Shown: positions 17,848-27,128, counted from the stretch's first letter. The stretch is DNA of 61,346 nucleotides from an uncultured Phocaeicola sp. (GCA_958434805.1 CAUBDX010000016.1:1-61346), one strand, 5' to 3'. Numbers and translations: made by a program. The notes: a model not told the origin generated them from the sequence alone.

Positions 17848-19380
17848 TTACAGCGGCATATTTCCGTGTTTCTTCGGCGGATTGCTCTGACTCTTGTTCT
17901 GAGTCATTTCAAGAGCCTGAATCAACTTGTAACGTGTATCTTTCGGAAGAATGATTTCATCAATATATCCCTGCTCTGCAGCACGGTAAGGATTTGAGAA
18001 CTTTTCTTTATATTCTTCCACTGCTTTTGCCTTTTCCTCAGGTGTAGCTTTACGGTATAAGATATTTACCGCTCCGTCGGCTCCCATCACGGCAATTTCG
18101 GCTGTAGGATATGAGAAGTTCACATCCGATCCAATCGGTTTACTGTTCATCACAATATAAGCACCTCCATAAGCCTTACGGGTAATCACCGTAATCTTAG
18201 GAACAGTAGCCTCAGCATAAGCATATACAATCTTCGCACCATGACGGATAATTCCGTTATGCTCTTGCGTACATCCCGGAAGGAATCCTGGCACATCTTC
18301 AAAAGTCACGATAGGAATATTGAAGCAGTCGCAGAAACGGATAAAACGTGACGCCTTATCGGATGCATCAATATCAAGAACTCCAGCAAGGTAAGCAGGC
18401 TGGTTAGCCACGATACCTACCGAACGTCCACCCAAACGAGCAAAACCGATTACGATATTCTTGGCAAAATGCGGCATCACCTCAAAGAAGTAATGATCAT
18501 CCACTACCGGTTCGATGATATTCTTAATATCATACGGCATATTCGGATCATCAGGAATTACGTTCATCAGTGACTCTTCTGCACGACGGATATCATCGGT
18601 ACAGCTTTGCATCGGAGCGTCTTCCATGTTATTTGACGGCAAGAAACTCAACAGCTCGCGGATGCTCATCAAAGTTTCCTCTTCAGTATCACAGAGGAAG
18701 TGAGTTACCCCACTCTTGCTGCTATGCGTATAAGCTCCACCTAATTCTTCTTTATCTACCTCTTCATGTGTAACCGCCTTCACCACATCCGGACCTGTAA
18801 TAAACATATGGCTCTTTTCCTTCACCATGAAGATAAAGTCGGTCAAGGCAGGAGAGTAACATGCACCACCGGCGCAAGGACCCAGAATAGCAGAAATCTG
18901 CGGAATTACACCCGATGCAATGGTATTCTGATAGAAAAGAGAAGCATATCCGGAGATACTTCCTACTCCCTCCTGAATGCGTGCACCACCTGAGTCATTC
19001 AACGCAATAACCGGAGCACCGTTTTTCAAAGCCAACTCTTGCACTTTCACGATTTTTTTCGCACCGGTAGCACTTAACGTACCGCCATAAACGGTGAAAT
19101 CGTATGCATAAACATAAACCAGCCGGCCGTCAATTTTTCCATAACCACACACAATGCCATCGCCCGGGATATGATTTTTATCCATTCCGAAATCAGTGCA
19201 CTGGTGAATGACAAATTTATCGATTTCATTAAACGTACCTTTATCCAGCAACATGGCGATACGTTCACGGGCTGTCATATGGCCGTTAGCGTGCTGTTTT
19301 TCCACACGAGCCTCGCCCCCACCCTGAGAAGCTAACTTATCAAGTTCTTCAAATTTCTTATATTGTTCTTCTGCAGTCAT
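17848..19380 (-). CDS. Acyl-CoA carboxylase carboxyltransferase subunit (propionyl-/methylmalonyl-CoA type)
   Basis: Protein of 510 aa, full length for the fused-type carboxyltransferase beta subunit. Two crotonase-like halves are visible: the N-terminal half with NDSGGARIQEGVGSISGY, and GPCAGGACYSPAL; the C-terminal half with FEDVPGFLPGCTQEHNGII, ITRKAYGGAYIVM and GADGAVNILY. It transfers CO2 between carboxybiotin and an acyl-CoA. The ATG at 19380 (MTAEEQYKK) follows the biotin-carrier stop by 2 nt; the frame also opens with TTG at 19386. With its own biotin carboxylase in the operon, the complex is best read as an ATP-dependent propionyl-CoA (or acetyl-CoA) carboxylase. Confidence 0.88.
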   Translation of the reverse strand: MTAEEQYKKFEELDKLASQGGGEARVEKQHANGHMTARERIAMLLDKGTFNEIDKFVIHQCTDFGMDKNHIPGDGIVCGYGKIDGRLVYVYAYDFTVYGGTLSATGAKKIVKVQELALKNGAPVIALNDSGGARIQEGVGSISGYASLFYQNTIASGVIPQISAILGPCAGGACYSPALTDFIFMVKEKSHMFITGPDVVKAVTHEEVDKEELGGAYTHSSKSGVTHFLCDTEEETLMSIRELLSFLPSNNMEDAPMQSCTDDIRRAEESLMNVIPDDPNMPYDIKNIIEPVVDDHYFFEVMPHFAKNIVIGFARLGGRSVGIVANQPAYLAGVLDIDASDKASRFIRFCDCFNIPIVTFEDVPGFLPGCTQEHNGIIRHGAKIVYAYAEATVPKITVITRKAYGGAYIVMNSKPIGSDVNFSYPTAEIAVMGADGAVNILYRKATPEEKAKAVEEYKEKFSNPYRAAEQGYIDEIILPKDTRYKLIQALEMTQNKSQSNPPKKHGNMPL

Positions 19381-19382
19381 AA

Positions 19383-19898
19383 TCAATCTTCTTTAATAAT
19401 ATCCAGTGTCATAATCACCTGATTGCTGTTCACTGAATCTCCTTCGTTTACCAGAATTTCTTTTACAACACACTCACTGTTTACCTTGTAATTGCTCTGC
19501 ATCTTCATAGCTTCAATAACCGCTACAATATCGCCTGCCTGCAAACGGTCGCCTGCCTGAACCGGAATTTTAACAACCTTACCCGGCATGGGAGAAATAA
19601 TCTTATCCATTTGCTTTTCATCTGCTCCCTTGCGCATACGCAAGTATTTTGCCTGAGAGTCAATCACGTCAATATTATATGACTGGTAATGTGCATTTAC
19701 GGTGTAGCTCTTGCCCCCCTCTTTACGAATAAGTTCCGCATTATACGATTTTCCTTCGTGCAAGATAGAACAGCTGCCATTTTCTGCCATCACGATATCC
19801 ACATCGTAAGGCACTCCGTCGATGGTCAGTTGCACCTTATTGCCTTCCTTACTCACCAAGGTAACATCGGCTACTCTGTCTCCTATATGTATTTCCAT
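19383..19898 (-). CDS. Biotin carboxyl carrier protein of the acyl-CoA carboxylase
   Basis: Protein of 171 aa. The C-terminal biotinyl domain (about 95-171) carries the biotinylation motif EAMKMQ and the fold signature ISPMPGKVVKI. The N-terminal half (about 1-90) is a small beta-rich domain of the kind found in carboxylase carriers of Bacteroides. It shuttles carboxybiotin between the biotin carboxylase and carboxyltransferase encoded on either side. Confidence 0.9.
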   Translation of the reverse strand: MEIHIGDRVADVTLVSKEGNKVQLTIDGVPYDVDIVMAENGSCSILHEGKSYNAELIRKEGGKSYTVNAHYQSYNIDVIDSQAKYLRMRKGADEKQMDKIISPMPGKVVKIPVQAGDRLQAGDIVAVIEAMKMQSNYKVNSECVVKEILVNEGDSVNSNQVIMTLDIIKED

Positions 19899-19984
19899 AA
19901 TCTGTTTGTTTTTAAACTTTCAAGTCCTGAATTTGTAGCTTCCCGGTTAAGGTTAGCAATCAAACTCTGACAACATCTAAAGGC

Positions 19985-21496
19985 TTAGATCCGTAATACT
20001 CCCTTTTTCAAGCCAAATTCACGCCAGCGACTAATCGGGCGGTTATCAGAAGAACCCGACTTGTTTTCTTCCAGGTTCATCAGATAGTCAATATAAGCCG
20101 CAATCATGGCAATATTTTCGGTTTCTTCTTCTTTTTGTCCTGCCCATTCACGCAACATGTCTTGATGTTTCGGGATGAAAAGCGTATTGTAATGTCCTTC
20201 CACAAAGTCAGGCACATTCATAATGTGACGCAAGTAACCGATATTGGTCTTCAGCCCAGTAATCTTGTATTCATACAACACTCGACGCATACGTTCGATA
20301 GCAAACTCACGTGTAGTAGCCCACACTATCAGCTTACCAATCATCGGGTCATAATAAATAGGAATTTCATAACTTTCATACACATAGCTGTCAATGCGTA
20401 CACCGATACCATTCGGTTCAATCAGTTGGCGGATAATACCCGGCGACGGCATAAAGTTATTTTCTGAATCCTCAGCACAAATACGGCATTCAATGGCATG
20501 ACCACGTTGCTTCAAGTCTTCTTGCTTAAAGTGAAGCGGTTCGTTATTGGCTATACGAAGCTGTTCTTTTACCAAATCAACTCCAACGACTTCTTCAGTA
20601 ATAGGATGTTCTACCTGCAAACGCGTATTCATTTCAAGGAAATAGAAATTACGGTGTTTGTCAACCAAGAACTCAATGGTACCTGCACCTTTATAGCCCA
20701 CAGCTTTAGCTGCTGCAACAGCTGCTTCTCCCATTTTCTGACGCAGTTCGGGAGTTACAAACGGAGAAGGAGTTTCTTCTACGATTTTCTGATTACGGCG
20801 CTGAATAGAACATTCACGCTCAAATAAATGAACGGCATTTCCGTAATTGTCTCCCAAAATCTGGAATTCAATATGGTGAGGTTCTTCAACGAATTTTTCC
20901 AGATAAACGGTATCGTCACCAAATGAAGACATCGATTCCGAACGAGCAGTGTTATAAGCTTCTTCTACTTCACCTTCATTATGAATCAGACGCATACCTT
21001 TTCCGCCACCTCCCATTGAGGCTTTCAGCATAACCGGATAACCGATACGGTTACAGATTTCCTTTGCTTCTTCCACACTCTTCAAAGGCTGTTCTGTTCC
21101 CGGAACAACCGGTACACCTGCTGCAATCATGTGCTTACGGGCTGAAATCTTATCACCCATAGCATCCATGGTTTCAGGATCAGGACCTATAAAGATGATT
21201 CCCTCTTCACGGCAACGGCGTGCAAATTCTGAGTTTTCAGAAAGGAATCCATATCCCGGATGGATTGCATCGACTTCATGGCGTTTAGCGGCCATGATGA
21301 TTTTATCAATATTCAGGTAGCTTTCACGAGAAGCTGCCGGACCAATCAGACAAGCTTCGTCTGCATAAAGGACGTGGCGCGCCGTTCTATCGGCTTCAGA
21401 GAACACTGCTACCGTACGAATGCCCATCTCACGACAAGAACGCATCACACGTACAGCTATTTCACCACGGTTAGCGATTAATACTTTGTGTATCAT
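19985..21496 (-). CDS. accC: Biotin carboxylase subunit of the acyl-CoA carboxylase
   Basis: ATP-grasp enzyme of 503 aa. Seen: N-terminal KVLIANRGEIAVRV, the ATP glycine-rich loop MLKASMGGGGKGMRL, the catalytic segment FLEMNTRLQVEHPITE, and AIECRICAED. It carboxylates biotin on the carrier protein using ATP and bicarbonate. It is about 50 residues longer at the C-terminus than the E. coli AccC, as in propionyl-CoA carboxylase-type subunits. First gene of the three-gene operon, 86 nt before the carrier. Confidence 0.92.
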   Translation of the reverse strand: MIHKVLIANRGEIAVRVMRSCREMGIRTVAVFSEADRTARHVLYADEACLIGPAASRESYLNIDKIIMAAKRHEVDAIHPGYGFLSENSEFARRCREEGIIFIGPDPETMDAMGDKISARKHMIAAGVPVVPGTEQPLKSVEEAKEICNRIGYPVMLKASMGGGGKGMRLIHNEGEVEEAYNTARSESMSSFGDDTVYLEKFVEEPHHIEFQILGDNYGNAVHLFERECSIQRRNQKIVEETPSPFVTPELRQKMGEAAVAAAKAVGYKGAGTIEFLVDKHRNFYFLEMNTRLQVEHPITEEVVGVDLVKEQLRIANNEPLHFKQEDLKQRGHAIECRICAEDSENNFMPSPGIIRQLIEPNGIGVRIDSYVYESYEIPIYYDPMIGKLIVWATTREFAIERMRRVLYEYKITGLKTNIGYLRHIMNVPDFVEGHYNTLFIPKHQDMLREWAGQKEEETENIAMIAAYIDYLMNLEENKSGSSDNRPISRWREFGLKKGVLRI

Positions 21497-21579
21497 GCTT
21501 TATCATTTAGTTATAATCTCTTTCAAAAAATGTTTCTCCAAAAGCGGTCAGAAAACGACACACGAGCGTTGAAACTGTG

Positions 21580-21610
21580 CAAAATTAGAAAAAAAGGAGT
21601 ACCACTCCAA
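21580..21610 (-). promoter_or_regulatory. Promoter of the acyl-CoA carboxylase operon
   Basis: Minus-strand TTG (21608-21610) and TAATTTTG (21580-21587) are 20 bp apart, fitting the Bacteroidetes promoter. This leaves an 83-nt leader before the biotin carboxylase ATG. Confidence 0.6.
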
Positions 21611-21722
21611 CGAATCCCCCTTTTTTTTCCCTTTTTCAGCCCGAAAAGGAGCTTTAACGGTATCAGAAAAACGGAAAAACCCAAGTCTGCCAAACAAAAC
21701 GTAATGTAGAGTTGGCAAAACT

Positions 21723-22445
21723 TCAGCAGACCAGCCCGTCATGAATTGCTTGATACGACTCTTTCATCAGCATATCCAAGTTTTCAGGTCCTTTCTTGCC
21801 CAACGGATAAATAGGTTGATGAATGGTCAGTGTCAACGGATGCCACGACAAAAGTTTTCCGGTACGGGGAAGTATCCGGAACGAACCGTTTATGGTCATC
21901 GGAACAACCGGAAGCTGTAGCTGGTCGGCCAACATAAAGGCCCCTTTCTTAAACTCGTTCATCTCACCGGTAAACGTACGCCGCCCTTCGGGGAAAACCA
22001 CCAATGAAGTTCCATCTTTCAAAACACTTTCGGCGTGCTTGATGGTTTCATATACTTTGCGTGGGCTCGACTTATCAACAAAAATAAATCCAGCCGACTC
22101 GCAAGCCTTCCCCACAAAAGGAATTTTACGCAGGCTTTTTTTCATCATCCATTTAAAGTTTCTTCCTAAAAAACCATAAATCAAAAAAATATCAAATGCC
22201 CCCTGATGATTGGCTACAAAAACATAAGAGGTTCTATGATCTATATTTTCATGTCCCTCCACTTTCACGGGAAGCAAAAAGAGCAAGCATGTAAGCTGAG
22301 ACCATATTTTTCCCGGATAATATCCCCAGAAGTGCCCGTCGCCCAACCAGCAACCCAGCATTGTGGTCAAAGCGGTCAGAATGGTAAGTACCAAGAACAA
22401 AGGAAGTCCGATACAGATTTGATAAATAATATACAATAGTTTCAT
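21723..22445 (-). CDS. plsC: 1-acyl-sn-glycerol-3-phosphate acyltransferase
   Basis: Membrane-associated acyltransferase of 240 aa making phosphatidic acid. The catalytic NHx4D box appears as NHQGAFD, and the substrate-binding block as FPEGRRTF. An N-terminal hydrophobic helix (about 5-40) anchors it. It is the last gene of a five-gene minus-strand run starting with the polyprenol-sugar synthase, 27 nt after the metallophosphoesterase. Confidence 0.88.
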   Translation of the reverse strand: MKLLYIIYQICIGLPLFLVLTILTALTTMLGCWLGDGHFWGYYPGKIWSQLTCLLFLLPVKVEGHENIDHRTSYVFVANHQGAFDIFLIYGFLGRNFKWMMKKSLRKIPFVGKACESAGFIFVDKSSPRKVYETIKHAESVLKDGTSLVVFPEGRRTFTGEMNEFKKGAFMLADQLQLPVVPMTINGSFRILPRTGKLLSWHPLTLTIHQPIYPLGKKGPENLDMLMKESYQAIHDGLVC

Positions 22446-22472
22446 ATACTTGATGTTTTATGAGTAAAATCC

Positions 22473-23627
22473 TTATTCTTCTTTTCGCAAGGTAATGACG
22501 GTTATTTCCGGCCATGCACCTAAACGCATAGGAAACAAGACGAAACCTAACCCGATGTTAACATAAAGACCACGCTTTCCTTCCAGATACATGCCGCGAT
22601 GTTCCGGATAGACATAACGTGATACAGAAAAGCCAAACACACTGATTTGCATATCATGTGTATGCCCGGCCAGCATCAGTTGGACATCGGTTTCAGGCAA
22701 AACTTTACGACGCCAATGGGTGGGGTCATGACTCAGCAAAACCTTAAACATCCCTTCCGTTCCTTTTAATGCTTTTGGCAAATCCCCCCGGTCAGGGAAA
22801 GGAGGTCGCCCACTGTTTTCTACTCCAACCAATGCAATAGAATCATTTCCCCGGCGAATAATCCGGTGTTCATTCATTAACACCTGCCAGCCCATTTTGT
22901 TCTGTCGGGCAATCAATGTATCTACGTTCGCCAAACGCTCAGCCTCTGTTCTCCAAGAGCGATAAGTTGCATAATCATGGTTTCCTAAAACTGAATAAAC
23001 CCCGTCTTTTGCTTTCAGACGAGAAAACACGGGCATCAATGTCTTAATTTCATCGGCATGACTATTTACCAAATCACCGGTAAACACTACCACATCAGAC
23101 TGTAAGGCATTACACAAATTTATCGCACGTTCCAGTGCTTCGGAATTTCCTTTCCAACTGCCTGCATGAATATCCGACAACTGTAAAATACGATAACCAT
23201 CAAAAGTTTCGGGCAGGTCGGGAGAAGTAAATGTGACCTCCTTTACTCGAAAATTTTCTTTGCCCCATATAGCTCCATATCCGATATATAAGCAGACAGC
23301 AAATGCTGGAATCAAAGAAAACTTACCATGAAACAAATGTAGCTTGCACAATCGGTTAACCCCGCGAAGGAATAAGCTACTCAGTACAAACACAGCCTTG
23401 GGAACGGTAATTCCCAAAGCCAAAATCAGATAAAAGCCAAAATAGTCGGATAAATGTACATGAACTGATACAAAGACCAGTAGGGCAAGAAGCAATAAAG
23501 CTGCAGGAATCCAATAAGCCCGCCGCAACCACCTCCGACGATCTGAAGATACATAAACCTTATATATATACCAGTCTGGTAATAGTATCAAGACTAAAAA
23601 AGCCAGAGTTACACGTAACAATACCAT
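22473..23627 (-). CDS. Membrane-anchored metallophosphoesterase (YaeI/YkuE-like)
   Basis: Protein of 384 aa. About four membrane helices occupy residues 1-120; the calcineurin-like catalytic domain follows with LSDIHAGSW, FTGDLVNSH, LGNHDY, LLSHDPTHW and LAGHTHDMQ, all expected metal ligands being present. The family includes UDP-diacylglucosamine and phospholipid-related pyrophosphatases and many enzymes of unknown substrate. The position next to plsC fits a lipid-related role, but that is an inference. Confidence 0.85.
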   Translation of the reverse strand: MVLLRVTLAFLVLILLPDWYIYKVYVSSDRRRWLRRAYWIPAALLLLALLVFVSVHVHLSDYFGFYLILALGITVPKAVFVLSSLFLRGVNRLCKLHLFHGKFSLIPAFAVCLYIGYGAIWGKENFRVKEVTFTSPDLPETFDGYRILQLSDIHAGSWKGNSEALERAINLCNALQSDVVVFTGDLVNSHADEIKTLMPVFSRLKAKDGVYSVLGNHDYATYRSWRTEAERLANVDTLIARQNKMGWQVLMNEHRIIRRGNDSIALVGVENSGRPPFPDRGDLPKALKGTEGMFKVLLSHDPTHWRRKVLPETDVQLMLAGHTHDMQISVFGFSVSRYVYPEHRGMYLEGKRGLYVNIGLGFVLFPMRLGAWPEITVITLRKEE

Positions 23628-23631
23628 ATCT

Positions 23632-24534
23632 TTACTGTAAGTTAGCTGTTAAATATTTCCTTATCTCTTCCGGGGAAACTCCACGACGGCGGGCGTAATC
23701 AAGAAACTGCTCTTCATCAATCTTACCCACAGAGAAATAGCGGGAAGCCGGATGGGCAAACATGAGCCCACACACCGACGCATGAGGTTGCATCATCCCG
23801 TTTTCTGTCAGACTTATTCCGATACGCCCCATATCAAGCAAGCTGTCAAGCAAGAAACTTACTGAAATATCAGGCAAAGAGGGGTAACCTACCGCAGGAC
23901 GGATACCCTGATAATTTTCATTGAGCAATTCCTCCTTGGTCAGTTTTTCCTCTTTAGCATACCCCCACACCTCTTTACGGATGGTTTCGTGTACCTTCTC
24001 AGCTGCAGCTTCCGCCAAGCGTTCACAAAGCGTTTTCACCAGCAAGTGTTTATAATCGTCATAAGCATAGCCAGACTCCATCTCTTCATCAACGGTTGTT
24101 GCAAAGGCGCCGACTGTATCCGTGATTCCCGAAGAAAGCGGACGAACAAAGTCACTCAAACACAAGAAAGGGTCATCAGGGTGTATACGGGTCTGCTGAC
24201 GCAGCAATGGAAAACAATTTCCTTCTAATATCAGATTATCTCCATCAGAATTTGCTTCCATCAAGCGGAAAATAGCATAAACATGATATTTCCCGTCAAG
24301 TTCATTCAGCATACGCATAGCTTCTTTATGAAGCTGCATCGCCTCTGCTGCCTTCGCACGCTCTCCCTCCGGAAAGCCAGCTAACCAACTTGCCCGGCAG
24401 GCATCACATCCATGAATATTGGCAATAGCTGCAAAACGAGGCTGAAATCCCCACGCATGAAAAAAATAAATCCAGTTTATGTATTCCAGCAAATCATGCA
24501 GCTGATAAGTAACTACTGTTATTTCCGTTCTCAT
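23632..24534 (-). CDS. Stand-alone cobalamin-dependent methionine synthase activation domain
   Basis: Protein of 300 aa matching only the C-terminal reactivation domain of MetH. Seen: DLLEYINWIYFFHAWGF at the N-terminus, the SAM-binding signature RPAVGYPSLPD, and LMFAHPASRYFSVGKI near the end. In MetH this domain binds SAM and helps remethylate oxidised cobalamin. Here it is a separate protein and would have to act in trans on a MetH lacking the domain; none lies in the window. It sits 3 nt after pyrC in a tight operon, with no other methionine gene nearby. Confidence 0.85.
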   Translation of the reverse strand: MRTEITVVTYQLHDLLEYINWIYFFHAWGFQPRFAAIANIHGCDACRASWLAGFPEGERAKAAEAMQLHKEAMRMLNELDGKYHVYAIFRLMEANSDGDNLILEGNCFPLLRQQTRIHPDDPFLCLSDFVRPLSSGITDTVGAFATTVDEEMESGYAYDDYKHLLVKTLCERLAEAAAEKVHETIRKEVWGYAKEEKLTKEELLNENYQGIRPAVGYPSLPDISVSFLLDSLLDMGRIGISLTENGMMQPHASVCGLMFAHPASRYFSVGKIDEEQFLDYARRRGVSPEEIRKYLTANLQ

Positions 24535-24537
24535 ACT

Positions 24538-25872
24538 TTAACGTGCAAAAACAAGAGCCTGTCCTCGGTTTGATGTATTTACCTTTCCGTCAGCATACGC
24601 CAAGACACCATTGACGAACGTCTTCTCAACCTGCGCATGGAAATGATGTCCTTCCATCGGACTCCATCCGCATTTACTCTGAATGCAATCTGATGTTACC
24701 GTCCACTCCTTGTTTGGGTTCACTAAAACCAAGTCAGCCCAATACCCCGGACGTATGTATCCTCTTTTCTCTATTTGATACAGTTCTGCCGGAGCATGAC
24801 ACATCTTCTGTACCAGCTGTTCCACCGTCAAAACACCCTCATGCACCAGTTCAAAAAGGCTAACCAGCGAGAACTGAACAGACGGCATACCCGAAACAGC
24901 CTTCAAGGCACCTCCTTGTTTTTCAGTCAGCAAATGAGGCGCATGGTCAGTACCTACTACATCAATGCGATTCGTTGACAGCGCACCGCGCAAAGCATCA
25001 CGGTCAGCGCGTGTTTTAATACTTGGATTACATTTTATACGCGCTCCCAAAGTTTGATAATCTTCGTCACAGAAGAAGAGATGCGACACACAAGCCTCAG
25101 CCGTTATTCGTTTTTCCGATAAAGGTTTATCTTCAAACAGTTCCAATTCACGGGCTGTACTCACATGCAACACATGCAGGCGGGCATTTGTTTCCTTTGC
25201 CAACTGAACAGCCAGTGCAGACGAACGGTAACAAGCTTCCTCACTGCGAATCAGCGGATGACAGGTTATATCCGGATCTTCTCCATACTCTTGTCTGAAG
25301 CGTTCTGTATTTTCACGTATCGTATTCTGGTCTTCACAGTGCGTAGCAATCAACATTCCTGCTTCTGAAAAGATTTTCCGCAGTGCCTCCATACGGTCAA
25401 CCAGCATATTCCCCGTGCTTGCCCCCATAAAAAGTTTCACTCCGCACACACGTGTTTTATCAAGTTCCTTCAAAACATGCACGTTGTTATTGGTTGCACC
25501 AAAATAAAACGAATAGTTCACCACACACTTGGTTGCAGCATCTTCAAATTTAGCATTCAGAGCTTCCAGTGTGGTAGTCTGGGGATTACAGTTTGGCATA
25601 TCCATAAACGAAGTCACTCCTCCGGCAGCTGCTGCAGCCGTTTCACTCGCCATATCTGCTTTATGAGTCAAGCCCGGATCACGAAAATGTACATGGTCAT
25701 CAATGACTCCGGGGATAAGATAACACCCTTTTGCATCTATTTCCTCATTGCAAGCCTGTGAAGGCGCTTTCCCCTCTTCCAGAACTTCACGAATGATACC
25801 GTTGTCAATCACAATCGAGCCGGCAAACCGTTTGCCTTCATTCACAATAACTGCGTTATGTATCCAAATCAT
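24538..25872 (-). CDS. pyrC: Dihydroorotase
   Basis: Amidohydrolase of 444 aa in de novo pyrimidine synthesis. Seen: the zinc-binding DDHVHFRDPGLTHK, the carboxylated-Lys region GVKLFMGAS, the His metal ligands in HCEDQ and LHVLHVST, and the catalytic Asp in VGTDHAPHL. It is class I type by length. The ATG at 25872 (MIWIHNAVIV) is preferred; the frame opens at a TTG at 25881, 2 nt after the previous gene. Confidence 0.92.
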   Translation of the reverse strand: MIWIHNAVIVNEGKRFAGSIVIDNGIIREVLEEGKAPSQACNEEIDAKGCYLIPGVIDDHVHFRDPGLTHKADMASETAAAAAGGVTSFMDMPNCNPQTTTLEALNAKFEDAATKCVVNYSFYFGATNNNVHVLKELDKTRVCGVKLFMGASTGNMLVDRMEALRKIFSEAGMLIATHCEDQNTIRENTERFRQEYGEDPDITCHPLIRSEEACYRSSALAVQLAKETNARLHVLHVSTARELELFEDKPLSEKRITAEACVSHLFFCDEDYQTLGARIKCNPSIKTRADRDALRGALSTNRIDVVGTDHAPHLLTEKQGGALKAVSGMPSVQFSLVSLFELVHEGVLTVEQLVQKMCHAPAELYQIEKRGYIRPGYWADLVLVNPNKEWTVTSDCIQSKCGWSPMEGHHFHAQVEKTFVNGVLAYADGKVNTSNRGQALVFAR

Positions 25873-25883
25873 AAATTTCAATT

Positions 25884-26630
25884 TTATTTTTGTTTCTGTG
25901 GATATTTCTTAAACCAACTGTTCCATTTCAAGCGAATCACACCAAACATCGCTTCGCCAAAAATACTGCTGTTCATCTTTGAAGTACCTAATTCACGGTT
26001 AATAAAAATCACCGGCACCTCTATTATTTTAAATCCGCATTTATAAGCCGTAAACTTCATTTCTATCTGGAAAGCATATCCTTTAAAGCGGATTTTATCT
26101 AGTGGAATCGTTTCAAGCACTTCCCTCCGGTAACATTTATATCCGGCAGTTGTATCATGTATAGGTAATCCGGTAACCAAACGTACATACTTTGAAGCAA
26201 AGTAAGACATCAGCACACGCCCCATGGGCCAGTTTACCACATTCACTCCGCTTACATAGCGTGAACCGATAGCCACATCTCCTCCATCATCATGGCAAGC
26301 TTTATACAAGCGAATCAAATCGTCGGGATTGTGGCTGAAATCCGCATCCATTTCGAATATATAATCATAACAATGTTCTATCGACCATTTGAATCCGGCT
26401 ATATAAGCCGTACCTAAACCGAGTTTTCCCTTACGTTCTATCATAAACAGACGTTCTGGAAATTCCTTTTGCAAGCGGCGCACAATATCAGCCGTTCCGT
26501 CTGGCGAATTGTCTTCAATCACCAGAATATGAAAGCATTTCTGAAGATTAAATACAGTCCGGATAATATTCTCAATGTTTTCTTTCTCGTTATATGTGGG
26601 AATAATAATTATACTGTCACTTGTTTGCAT
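25884..26630 (-). CDS. Polyprenol-phosphate mannosyl/glycosyl synthase (GT2, Dpm1-like)
   Basis: Glycosyltransferase family 2 enzyme of 248 aa. Seen: IIIPTYNEKENIENII, the DxD-containing EMDADFSHNPDDL, and GYAFQIEMKF, all typical of dolichol/polyprenol-phosphate mannose synthases. It transfers a sugar from a nucleotide donor to a polyprenyl phosphate. No C-terminal membrane helices, so of the single-domain type. The ATG at 26630 is chosen, 21 nt from the -7 box; the frame extends to 26726 but that would cross the promoter. First gene of the operon continuing to pyrC. Confidence 0.88.
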   Translation of the reverse strand: MQTSDSIIIIPTYNEKENIENIIRTVFNLQKCFHILVIEDNSPDGTADIVRRLQKEFPERLFMIERKGKLGLGTAYIAGFKWSIEHCYDYIFEMDADFSHNPDDLIRLYKACHDDGGDVAIGSRYVSGVNVVNWPMGRVLMSYFASKYVRLVTGLPIHDTTAGYKCYRREVLETIPLDKIRFKGYAFQIEMKFTAYKCGFKIIEVPVIFINRELGTSKMNSSIFGEAMFGVIRLKWNSWFKKYPQKQK

Positions 26631-26650
26631 GATTCTAAATTTTATATCCG

Positions 26651-26658
26651 CAAAGATA
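26651..26658 (-). promoter_or_regulatory. -7 box of the GT2-pyrC-plsC operon
   Basis: TATCTTTG on the minus strand, 20 nt before the ATG at 26630. The -33 element is not clear. Confidence 0.5.
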
Positions 26659-26716
26659 ATGATAAAAAGTAAGATACAGAGAAACCCTTCTGATTTTACT
26701 TGAAAATTTGAAATCT

Positions 26717-26798
26717 TTAGTAACAACGAGGCTTGATCGTTACTACAACGAAGCCGTGCCGTTACTACGACTAAGCTTCGTCGTTACTATGACTTGCC
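26717..26798. repeat. 22-bp tandem units (intergenic array 3)
   Basis: Units at 26717-26738, 26739-26760, 26761-26782 and a partial one at 26783-26798. Units 2-4 begin GTTACTA and units 2 and 3 share GTTACTAC, AAGC and the spacing exactly; unit 1 is more diverged but keeps ACAACGA. It lies in the 460-bp gap between the GT2 promoter and the silent hsdS cassette. Confidence 0.75.
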
Positions 26799-26944
26799 AT
26801 TTGCACTGCCATCATCGGACAGCCACCTCAGCGCAACCTCTGTTCTCTTTCCTACAAAAATGTTTTTCACAAAAATTGCCTGCACCCTACACGTTTTCGG
26901 AGTTAACCCACTTGTAAACACTAAATTAGAGCGTGCAGGGCGCA

Positions 26945-27002
26945 GTGTAGGACGGTGTAGGACGGTGTAGGACGCACCAATTGCCTACACGCGCCCTACA
27001 CC
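26945..27002. repeat. Three 10-bp direct repeats followed by inverted copies
   Basis: Three perfect copies of GTGTAGGACG (26945-26974) are followed by CCTACAC at 26984-26990 and CCCTACACC at 26994-27002, the reverse complement. The segment can fold as a long GC-rich hairpin with slipped alternatives. A further CCCTACAC lies at 26885-26892. It lies between core chromosome and the restriction island. Confidence 0.7.
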
Positions 27003-27090
27003 GTTATTTTAGAAAGTCATGACAACAAACATTATCTGACACTTGGCTTGAAGTTATAGCAAGGGACTTTTCCTCTCCTTTTCTCTTTCC

Positions 27091-27128
27091 GATATGCCCC
27101 ATTATGAGAACGTGCTGTTTGAGGTGCC
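27091..27128 (+). repeat. TRD1 inverted repeat, silent copy (pairs with 41033-41070)
   Basis: This 38-bp segment matches the reverse complement of 41033-41070 in the expressed hsdS at 35 of 38 positions, with GCCCCATTATGAGAACGTGC common to both except at ends. Homology stops abruptly at GATA on the left: here it is preceded by a pyrimidine tract, in the expressed gene by coding sequence. It is the probable crossover site for swapping the first recognition domain. Confidence 0.8.

Noticed and set aside
17848..21496. Methylmalonyl-CoA decarboxylase operon
   Set aside because: A biotin carboxylase subunit is encoded, and the membrane beta subunit of sodium-pumping decarboxylases is absent, so an ATP-dependent carboxylase fits better.
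26945..27002. CRISPR array
   Set aside because: Repeats are 10 bp and directly abutting with no spacers, and no cas genes are present.
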